Below, in pieces: positions 57,018 to 64,000 of a DNA stretch of 64,000 nucleotides. Each line of letters begins with the position of its first letter. The stretch's first letter is position 1. The stretch covers positions 1 through 64,000 of the forward strand of contig JAJRPI010000072.1 in assembly GCA_024280895.1 (NCBI GenBank). The letters are read 5' to 3'. The translations under genes and the position numbers were made by a program. This DNA is from Alphaproteobacteria bacterium (GTDB lineage Bacteria > Pseudomonadota > Alphaproteobacteria > Rhizobiales > JAKIUO01). Below the pieces are notes generated by a model. It did not search any database and had not been told where the DNA came from. It saw only the letters and a list, made by a program, of their open reading frames with translations.

Positions 57018-57779
57018 TTATAATTTCCAGCCAGAGTGCATCGCCGCGATACCCCCGGACAAATTACGGTATTTGACCTGCTCGAACCCGGCCTGCTCGA
57101 TCAATGACACGAAGTCATCTTGTGGTGGAAATTTACGGATACTTTCCACCAGATATTGATAGCTGTCGCGGTCCCCCGATGTCAGCTGCCCAAGATGGGG
57201 AATGACATTAAAAGAAAACAGGTCATAGACCTTGTCGAGCATAGGGACCTCAACTTTTGAAAATTCAAGACACATGAAACGTCCGCCACGCTTCAACACT
57301 CTTCGCGCTTCACTAAGGGCTCGATCAATATGAGTAACATTGCGGATACCAAAGGCAATCGTATAGACATCAAAACAATTGTCTGGAAAAGGCAGACACT
57401 CCGCATTGCCCTGCACAAAAGACAAACGCTCACTATAGCCTTGCTCAACCGCGCGTTTCTCGCCAACCCGCAGCATTTCTCCAGAAATATCGCAAATCAC
57501 CGAACGAGCCTTTGGGTTGGCCGCACCAAGCAAACGCATGGCAATATCGCCAGTGCCACCAGCCACATCAAGATGATGATAGTCTTGCGAACTTTGCGAA
57601 GGCGCCAGCCAGTTGATAAACGCCTCTTTCCACAAGCGGTGCATGCCCCCTGACATCAGATCATTCATCAGGTCGTAATTTTCCGCGACGCTCGAAAAAA
57701 CCTCATTAACAAGGCCCTGGCGCTGGTCTTCTTCAACGGTCTTGAAACCAAAGCTCGTTGTGCTGTTTGTATCTGCCAT
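57018..57779 (-). CDS. ubiE: Ubiquinone/menaquinone methyltransferase UbiE
   Basis: '[29 protein letters not shown]', '[14 protein letters not shown]', '[39 protein letters not shown]'. Confidence 0.95.
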   Translation of the reverse strand: MADTNSTTSFGFKTVEEDQRQGLVNEVFSSVAENYDLMNDLMSGGMHRLWKEAFINWLAPSQSSQDYHHLDVAGGTGDIAMRLLGAANPKARSVICDISGEMLRVGEKRAVEQGYSERLSFVQGNAECLPFPDNCFDVYTIAFGIRNVTHIDRALSEARRVLKRGGRFMCLEFSKVEVPMLDKVYDLFSFNVIPHLGQLTSGDRDSYQYLVESIRKFPPQDDFVSLIEQAGFEQVKYRNLSGGIAAMHSGWKL

Positions 57780-57873
57780 ATCAATTCCATTTTAACTACG
57801 AGGCGCAACCATAGCGCAGCGGGACTGTGCGCGCTATGGTGCAGTTTGTCCATGGTTTAAATGAGGGATCAAG

Positions 57874-58737
57874 ATGCCGGAATTGCCCGAAGTTGAAACG
57901 GTTATGCGCGGTCTCATGCCGGTCCTTGAAGGCGCGCAAATTGTCCGCGTCGAGCAAAATCGCCCGGACCTGCGCTTCCCGTTTCCCAAAGAGTTCAAAC
58001 GCCGCCTTGAGGGCAAACGGGTCGGCCCCTTGAAAAGGCGCGCCAAATATCTGCTGATCCCTCTTGATAGCGCGGAAAATCTCGTCATACATCTGGGCAT
58101 GAGCGGCCGTGTGACGATCCAGAAGCCGGGTGAAAAAACGGCGAACGATCTGCCAAACCCCGCGCATGATCATGTGGTGTTTCATCTCTCCAACAAGGTG
58201 ATCATCCGCTATAATGATCCGCGCCGTTTTGGCTTCATGACACTGGTCAAGGACACCGAGCTGTCGAGCCACAAACTTTTTTGCAACATTGGCCCCGAAC
58301 CTCTTGGCAATCATTTTCATGCAAGCCATCTGGCCAGCGCCGCTCTTCGCCGCAAGATCCCGCTCAAATCATTCCTGCTCGATCAAAAAACCGTTGCCGG
58401 GCTTGGTAATATCTATGTCTGCGAGGCTCTGTTTCGCGCCGGACTGTCGCCCCTCAAAAAAGCAAGTTCCCTGGCACGCGCCAATCAAACTCCGACCATC
58501 GCGACGGAGCGCTTGACCACAGCAATCAAGGAGGTTTTGCTTGAAGCCATCGAAAAGGGTGGCTCGACTTTGCGGGATCACCGCTTGACCGATGGCACGC
58601 TTGGCTATTTTCAGCACAGCTTTGCTGTCTATGGGCGCGCAGATAGCCCCTGCACCCGGCCAGAATGCCAAGGCACCATCAAGCGCATCGCACAAGCGGG
58701 ACGCTCAACATTTTACTGCCCGAAATGCCAAAAGTGA
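57874..58737 (+). CDS. mutM: Formamidopyrimidine-DNA glycosylase
   Basis: N-terminal 'MPELPEVETVMRGL'; 'GNIYVCEALFRAGLSP'; zinc finger 'VYGRADSPCTRPECQGTIKRIAQAGRSTFYCPKCQK'. Confidence 0.97.
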   Translation: MPELPEVETVMRGLMPVLEGAQIVRVEQNRPDLRFPFPKEFKRRLEGKRVGPLKRRAKYLLIPLDSAENLVIHLGMSGRVTIQKPGEKTANDLPNPAHDHVVFHLSNKVIIRYNDPRRFGFMTLVKDTELSSHKLFCNIGPEPLGNHFHASHLASAALRRKIPLKSFLLDQKTVAGLGNIYVCEALFRAGLSPLKKASSLARANQTPTIATERLTTAIKEVLLEAIEKGGSTLRDHRLTDGTLGYFQHSFAVYGRADSPCTRPECQGTIKRIAQAGRSTFYCPKCQK

Positions 58738-58769
58738 GAAAGGCCAAAAGCTGGAAATATCGACGACAA

Positions 58770-58799
58770 TAAGCGCGCCGGTACAAACCGCCGCGCTTA
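58770..58799. terminator. Long hairpin between convergent mutM and marR-like gene
   Basis: TAAGCGCG-C-CGGT-ACAA-ACCG-C-CGCGCTTA; no clear T-tract, so terminator function is uncertain. Confidence 0.4.
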
Positions 58800-58838
58800 G
58801 TTGTTGAAAAGCAATTTCAGATCAAGCGATCAGCCTGA

Positions 58839-59312
58839 TCAGCCTTTTTGCTCTTTGTCGGCGATCTTTCTGATGGTTTCCATAATATGCACTAGAGAAA
58901 GCAGGAACTCATCACGTTCCTTTTTGGGCAATGCCTTGAGAATACGTTGGTCAGCCGTAACAGCAGCCGGTAAAGCAGACGCCAAAGCCTCTTTACCTTT
59001 TGCCGACAGGCGCACCGCATATGCGCGGGCATCTTCTCTTGTTCTCTTGCGCCGCAACAGACCTTTTTTCAGCATGCGCCGAATGATATCGGCCAATGTT
59101 GATCTGTCGATGCCTGTTTTATCCACCAGCGCGGTTTGCGACAGGCCCTCATTTTGAGAAACGGTTAGCAACACGGCATATTGCCTTGGCGTCAAGCCAG
59201 CATCGCTCATTTCTTCATGAAAGACGTCACCGGCATATTGTTCAACACGGTGCAAGAGATGGATAGGAGATCTATCAAGTCGGTTCTTGGTCATGATATT
59301 TTTATTCGTCAT
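58839..59312 (-). CDS. MarR-family transcriptional regulator
   Basis: 'DAGLTPRQYAVLLTVSQNEGLSQTALVDKTGIDRSTLADIIRRMLKKGLLRRKRTREDARAYAVRLSAKGKEAL'. Confidence 0.92.
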   Translation of the reverse strand: MTNKNIMTKNRLDRSPIHLLHRVEQYAGDVFHEEMSDAGLTPRQYAVLLTVSQNEGLSQTALVDKTGIDRSTLADIIRRMLKKGLLRRKRTREDARAYAVRLSAKGKEALASALPAAVTADQRILKALPKKERDEFLLSLVHIMETIRKIADKEQKG

Positions 59313-59549
59313 GAGATAATCAGTTTTTTCAGACGACCTGGATGGTGCGCACTTAAGGTAATGGGGGGGAACACACCAAGCTACTCGTCAGGGTTAAAGA
59401 AAACTTCCCCGTCTACACCTTGATAGTAGTACGAAACAAGCTGCGAGGTCTACGAATGTTTTTTATTTTCTACAATAAAATTAAGTAAACTGAAATAGAT
59501 ATGGTTACAATTAGTTCGTGTGCGCAGTATTTTTAGAAAGAATGAATAT

Positions 59550-60152
59550 TCACTTTTCTTCTTCTTCACTGAACTTTTGAATGATACCAACTTGCGCGAC
59601 CGCAAATACCATGGTCAGGGAGATGAACCCAAACACCTTCACCTTGATCCAGATATCGGTCGAAAAATTTCTCCACACAGCTTCATTTAACACTGCTAAA
59701 AACGCAAAAAATATCACCCAGCGCCAAGTCAGAATACGCCAACCTTCTGGTGTCAGCGAGAAAGCCTCGTCAAACATTAATTTTAAAAAGGGTCTATTAA
59801 GCCACATGCCAACTGATAGCACCACGGAAAACAAAAGATAGATGAAGGTCGGCTTCATCTTGAGAAAGGTTTCATCCGCCAGATAGAGGGTCAAACCTCC
59901 AAACACCAGCACCAGCACGGCTGTGACCAGTGGCATGGTGGGCAGTTTTTTAAAGATCGCAAAACTGGCAGCCAGCGAGACAAGCGTTGTCACCATCAGC
60001 GCAGCGGTCGCCGGAAAAAAAGCATTGCCTTTGCCAGCCACAGCTTGCGGCAGATAAGCATCAAAAGCATCAGGTTGCTTGCCGGCAATATACCAGATGG
60101 TAAAAAATACAACCAACGGTCCAAGATCAAGGAGCAGTTTTATGAGCTGCAT
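59550..60152 (-). CDS. Septation protein A / inner membrane protein YciB (IspZ) family
   Basis: 'MQLIKLLLDLGPLVVFFTIWYIAG', 'LTLYLADETFLKMKPTFIYLLFSVVLSVG', 'GWRILTWRWVIFFAFLAVLNEAVWRNFSTDIWIKVKVFG'. Confidence 0.92.
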   Translation of the reverse strand: MQLIKLLLDLGPLVVFFTIWYIAGKQPDAFDAYLPQAVAGKGNAFFPATAALMVTTLVSLAASFAIFKKLPTMPLVTAVLVLVFGGLTLYLADETFLKMKPTFIYLLFSVVLSVGMWLNRPFLKLMFDEAFSLTPEGWRILTWRWVIFFAFLAVLNEAVWRNFSTDIWIKVKVFGFISLTMVFAVAQVGIIQKFSEEEEK

Positions 60153-60177
60153 GTAAATTCACTTCCTTTAAAAATGT

Positions 60178-61407
60178 CTATATCTGCGCAATCGCTTTGG
60201 CGAATTCTTCGGCCTTGAAGGGTTGCAAGTCTTCCACCCCTTCGCCAACGCCAATAAAATGCACGGGCAGTTTGAACCGGTCCGCGATGGCCACCAGAAT
60301 ACCGCCCCTTGCCGATCCATCGAGCTTGGTCATGACCAGGCCCGTCACATCGACAGCCTCGCCAAACACCTTGGTCTGGTTGAGTGCGTTTTGGCCGGTT
60401 GTCGCATCCAGTACCAATAACACCGCATGAGGAGCGGTTTCATCCAGTTTTTTCATGACGCGGACAATCTTTACCAGCTCGTCCATCAAATGCGCCTTGT
60501 TTTGCAAGCGTCCTGCCGTGTCCATCATCAACACATCCATACCAGCAGCTTTGGCCTCTACCATGGCGTCATAGGCAAGGGAGGCGGCGTCTGAACCAAT
60601 CTCGCGCTTGACCACCGGGGCACCGGTGCGCGCACCCCAGACTTCCAACTGCTCGACAGCAGCGGCGCGAAACGTATCGCCAGCCGCCAGCATAACCTTC
60701 TTGCCTTCATCGCCAAATTTGCGCGACAGCTTGCCGATCGTCGTGGTTTTCCCCGCGCCATTGACCCCGGCCATCAAGATGACAAATGGCTTGGCCCCTT
60801 GATCAATTTCCAAAGGCTGCGCCACCGGCCCCAAAACGCTTTCAACCTCACTGGCCAAGACATCTTGCACTTCAGACGTGCTGATATCCTTGTCGAGGCG
60901 CGTTTGTGCCAGCGTGTTCGTGATGCGCATGGCCGTGTCGACACCCAGATCTGCCTGAATGAGAATATCTTCCAGCTCTTGCAGCGTGTCTTCGTCCAGC
61001 TTGCGCTTGGTGAAAATGCCAGTGATGCCATCGCTTAATCGGCTCGAAGATTTGGTTAGCCCCTGCTTGAGGCGCCCAAACCAGTTCCGCTTGGAGTGTT
61101 CAGCGTCCCCGGCAATTGGGGTTGGCTCGCGCGAGGATAAAAGTTCTTCCTCAATACTCCCCTCTTCAACCAGTGCCTGATCTGTTGCTGGCTCTGCTAC
61201 AGGCTCGATTTCGAACGCGCCTTCTGGTTTGGAGACATCGCCTGGATGGGAAGACGCCTCTTGCTCGGTTACGGCCTCAAGATCCGTTGAGACTTGTGTT
61301 TGGGTTGTAGTCTGGAGCTCTGACGATGTTTCAGCTTTATTGCCGAACATGCGACTGAACAGGCCTTTTTTGGGCTTGTCTGCACTCTTGTCTTCAGGTT
61401 CGCTCAC
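60178..61407 (-). CDS. ftsY: Signal recognition particle receptor FtsY
   Basis: GTG start overlapping mtaB stop (GTGA); acidic N-terminal domain; 'MAGVNGAGKTTTIGKLSRKFGDEGKKVMLAAGDTFRAAAVEQLEVWG', 'DTAGRLQNKAHLMDEL', 'TKLDGSARGG'. Confidence 0.96.
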   Translation of the reverse strand: MSEPEDKSADKPKKGLFSRMFGNKAETSSELQTTTQTQVSTDLEAVTEQEASSHPGDVSKPEGAFEIEPVAEPATDQALVEEGSIEEELLSSREPTPIAGDAEHSKRNWFGRLKQGLTKSSSRLSDGITGIFTKRKLDEDTLQELEDILIQADLGVDTAMRITNTLAQTRLDKDISTSEVQDVLASEVESVLGPVAQPLEIDQGAKPFVILMAGVNGAGKTTTIGKLSRKFGDEGKKVMLAAGDTFRAAAVEQLEVWGARTGAPVVKREIGSDAASLAYDAMVEAKAAGMDVLMMDTAGRLQNKAHLMDELVKIVRVMKKLDETAPHAVLLVLDATTGQNALNQTKVFGEAVDVTGLVMTKLDGSARGGILVAIADRFKLPVHFIGVGEGVEDLQPFKAEEFAKAIAQI

Positions 61408-62723
61408 GATACCCTCTCTCCCAAACCAATCTCGATGTGTGGACTTTCATCCATCACACTTTGCCCAAGCAGCATATGATCATCACTGACCCCCGTAACA
61501 AGTGCCTTGATCATTGTCCCTGCCTTTATCGTTTTTGCGTTAGCGGGCTGGTCGAGCCTGATTTCCGTGAATTGCGGCGTACGACCGATCAGCTCACGCT
61601 CCACCAGCACCTGCACGGTTTGGCCTTGTTGGGATCTCAGATATTGCTGCAGACGCTGCGCCCCTTTTGCTCGCAATCGCGCCGCACGTTGCTTGATCAC
61701 GCTACCGTTCAATTGCGGCATGCGAGCAGCCGGCGTGCCCTGTCTGGCCGAAAAGGGAAAGACATGCAAATAGGTCAAGCCGCAATCATCCACATGGCGC
61801 AAACTGTTTTCAAACATCAAATCGCTCTCGGTCGGAAAGCCAGCGATAATATCGGCGCCAAACACCATATCAGGGCGCAATTCACGGATCATGGCGCAAA
61901 ACTCCACAGCCTCGCTTGTATTGTGACGCCGCTTCATGCGCTTCAAGATCATATCGTCACCCGCCTGCAGCGACACATGCAGATGCGGCATCAAGCGAGG
62001 TTCATTTTTGATAAGCTCCAACAGGGCCTCGTCACACTCCACCGCATCAATGGAACTGATGCGTAGGCGTGGCAGCTCCGGCACCAGAGCAAGAATTTTG
62101 GCACTCAATTTGCCAAGCGTCAGACGGCCTGGAAGGTCAGCCCCATAGGCGGTAATATCAACACCCGTCAGCACAACTTCACTAAAACCCTCACCGCACA
62201 AACGGCGGATCTGCTCAACAATATCGCCCGCTGGTACCGAGCGCGAATTGCCCCGGCCATAAGGAATAATGCAAAAAGTGCAACGATGATCGCAGCCGTT
62301 TTGAATCTGCACATAGGCCCGTGCCCGCCCGCCAAATCCCTTGATCATAGGCCCGGCGGTTTCTTCGACCGCAAAAATATCGTTGACCTTGACGCGCGCC
62401 AGCGAACCGTCTTGCAAGCCGCGCCAGGTCTGGTTGTTCATCTTGTCATCATTACCAATGATAAAATCAACCTCATCCATTGCCTCATATTGACCTGGAT
62501 CGATCTGGGCCGCACAGCCAGTGACAATGATGCGCGCGTCTGGATTATCGCGGCGCAGCTTGCGGATGCTCTGACGGCTCTGGCGCACGGCCTCATTGGT
62601 TACCGCACAGGTATTGACGACGATGGCTTTTTCAACGCCCGCCTCATTCATTTTCGTGCGCATGACTTCGCTCTCAAAGCTGTTGAGGCGGCAGCCAAAG
62701 GTAATGATTTCTGGTTTGCTCAT
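61404..62723 (-). CDS. mtaB: tRNA (N6-L-threonylcarbamoyladenosine(37)-C2)-methylthiotransferase MtaB
   Basis: Start MSKPEIITFGCRLNSFESEVM; 'VVNTCAVTNEAVRQSRQSIRKLRRDNPDARIIVTGCAAQ', radical SAM 'NGCDHRCTFCIIPYGRGNSRSVP', C-terminal TRAM-like region. Confidence 0.94.
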   Translation of the reverse strand: MSKPEIITFGCRLNSFESEVMRTKMNEAGVEKAIVVNTCAVTNEAVRQSRQSIRKLRRDNPDARIIVTGCAAQIDPGQYEAMDEVDFIIGNDDKMNNQTWRGLQDGSLARVKVNDIFAVEETAGPMIKGFGGRARAYVQIQNGCDHRCTFCIIPYGRGNSRSVPAGDIVEQIRRLCGEGFSEVVLTGVDITAYGADLPGRLTLGKLSAKILALVPELPRLRISSIDAVECDEALLELIKNEPRLMPHLHVSLQAGDDMILKRMKRRHNTSEAVEFCAMIRELRPDMVFGADIIAGFPTESDLMFENSLRHVDDCGLTYLHVFPFSARQGTPAARMPQLNGSVIKQRAARLRAKGAQRLQQYLRSQQGQTVQVLVERELIGRTPQFTEIRLDQPANAKTIKAGTMIKALVTGVSDDHMLLGQSVMDESPHIEIGLGERVS

Positions 62724-62808
62724 GATGGTTATGATATGTGGTCGGAACACTCATTTTATGGCGCTCGCGACGTTGGCAACAAAACTCTTCTAAAGGAGGA
62801 TATATAGC

Positions 62809-63600
62809 ATGGAAGGTCTTTTGACACTCGATAATCTCTTCACACTGGTGATGCTGGTTTTTTTACAGATTGTACTGGGCTTTGACAACCTGCTTTATAT
62901 CTCCATTGAATCAAAAAGAGTGCGGCCGGACAGGCAGTCATATGTACGCAAAATGGGACTGGGACTGGCCATTTTGTTCCGCCTTGTGCTGTTATTTGTC
63001 ATTCTTGCGGCAGTTGATCAGTTTCAGAGCAAACTATTTGGTATTGATATTGGGGGCCTGATCACGGGATCATTCAATGTACACGCGCTGATTGTACTGC
63101 TGGGCGGCCTGTTTATCATCTACACCGCGATCAAGGAAATCCAGCATATGCTGGCGGTTGATGATATCGAACATGCCAATGGCGGCGCCAAGCGCTCGGT
63201 TGCCATGGCAATTACCATGATTATCATCATGAATCTGGTGTTCTCCTTTGATAGTATCTTGTCCGCGATGGCTCTCACAAAAATATTCGCCCTGATGGCG
63301 ACAGCCATCGTCATTTCGGGTATTTTGATGATTGTCATGGCCGACCATGTGGCTGAGTTTTTGGAGAAAAACCGCATGTATGAGGTGCTGGGGCTGTTTA
63401 TCTTGCTGATTGTCGGGGTCATGTTACTCTCTGAGGGCGGCCATCTTGCTCATCTGCATTTACTCGGCCAACCAGTCGAAGCCATGGCCAAAACCACCTT
63501 CTATTTCGTCATTATCACGCTGGTGATTGTCGACCTCATCCAGTCGAGATACCAAAGAAAGCTACTGGCGCAAAAAGACGAAGAAGTTCACAGCACTTAA
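62809..63600 (+). CDS. TerC family integral membrane protein
   Basis: 'IVLGFDNLLYISIESKRV', 'NLVFSFDSILSAMALT', 'MADHVAEFLEKNRMYEVLGLFILLIVGVMLLSEGGHLAH'. Confidence 0.92.
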   Translation: MEGLLTLDNLFTLVMLVFLQIVLGFDNLLYISIESKRVRPDRQSYVRKMGLGLAILFRLVLLFVILAAVDQFQSKLFGIDIGGLITGSFNVHALIVLLGGLFIIYTAIKEIQHMLAVDDIEHANGGAKRSVAMAITMIIIMNLVFSFDSILSAMALTKIFALMATAIVISGILMIVMADHVAEFLEKNRMYEVLGLFILLIVGVMLLSEGGHLAHLHLLGQPVEAMAKTTFYFVIITLVIVDLIQSRYQRKLLAQKDEEVHST

Positions 63601-63723
63601 TATTACTAAAAATTTAGTCTTGTTTTAGCCCCAATAACGCCTAAGATGTATTGTTAATTGAGGTCAGGAACAAGCAACTATGAGCGGTTACCGGCCGTTA
63701 AATTACTTAAGGGGCACTTACTG

Positions 63724-64000
63724 ATGAACAAACTATTCAAAGCCGCATTGGTCATCGCAACATTTGCAGGTTTCCAGCTAATGGCTGTCACTGGCGCAAG
63801 TGCCAATGATGCTGGCCTGCTGAAATATGCACAAGATCCAAGCGCCGAACAAATCATGACCTTCAAGCCATTTAAAGTGGCTGGTTGGCGCGCCCGACGC
63901 AATCGCAGGATCGCCGGAGGTGCCATTTTTGCAGGTGTTGCTGCGCTGATCATCTCGGAAGCAATTCGCTCCAAACGCCGTAGCAACCATCATTATGACG
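63724..64000 (+). CDS. Secreted hypothetical protein, truncated by window end
   Basis: ORF from ATG at 63724 open to the end (absent from the ORF track because no stop is reached): MNKLFKAALVIATFAGFQLMAVTGASANDAGLLKYAQDPSAEQIMTFKPFKVAGWRARRNRRIAGGAIFAGVAALIISEAIRSKRRSNHHYD; signal peptide, then a second hydrophobic segment. Confidence 0.65.
   Translation, partial: MNKLFKAALVIATFAGFQLMAVTGASANDAGLLKYAQDPSAEQIMTFKPFKVAGWRARRNRRIAGGAIFAGVAALIISEAIRSKRRSNHHYD

Noticed and set aside
61437-62066. 209-aa plus-strand ORF opposite mtaB
   Set aside because: Antisense to mtaB; no family signal.
1-64000. CRISPR array, prophage, transposase, toxin-antitoxin or defence system, tRNA/rRNA
   Set aside because: Looked for evenly spaced repeats, integrase/transposase, Cas, restriction and TA signatures by eye; none seen. 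A tRNAscan/Infernal/DefenseFinder run would be decisive.

Overview
The window is a gene-dense (about 90% coding) chromosomal segment of an alphaproteobacterium, probably Hyphomicrobiales/Rhizobiales-like; the taxon is inferred from protein character only. Most of it is recognisable core metabolism and housekeeping. Main blocks: a symporter-domain sensor histidine kinase (truncated at the 5' edge); a glyoxylate/C2 block (glcB, a RamB/ScfR-like XRE regulator, aceA, maeB, glcDEF); mutS; DEAD-box helicase; a GGDEF/EAL protein; a globin-coupled chemoreceptor; nhaD; cytochrome c; mobB; a Crp/Fnr regulator; a CAP-domain lipoprotein; asd, pip, leuB, leuD; a GT21-like glycosyltransferase; proX/ybaK; a DAGK-like kinase; rpoH; rlmN; flhA; ubiB, ubiE, mutM; marR; yciB/ispZ; ftsY-mtaB; terC. 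I saw no rRNA, tRNA, CRISPR, prophage, transposase or recognisable defence system. The least explained material is: (1) a ~250-bp nested inverted-repeat element between rlmN and flhA; (2) two adjacent paralogous small secreted proteins sharing YDPxxWNGPEG and a C-terminal CSxY...WLRxYExC motif; (3) a 723-aa exported Lys/Ala/Pro-rich protein with degenerate 'W-x-x-x-N-x-W-V-Y-V' repeats; (4) an inverted pair of REP-like G/C-rich elements; (5) a palindromic TGTAAAT-N-ATTTACA operator candidate and a structured leader at the glyoxylate locus. I see no definite new multi-gene system. These are candidates for follow-up. All family calls come from reading the sequence, not from database searches.
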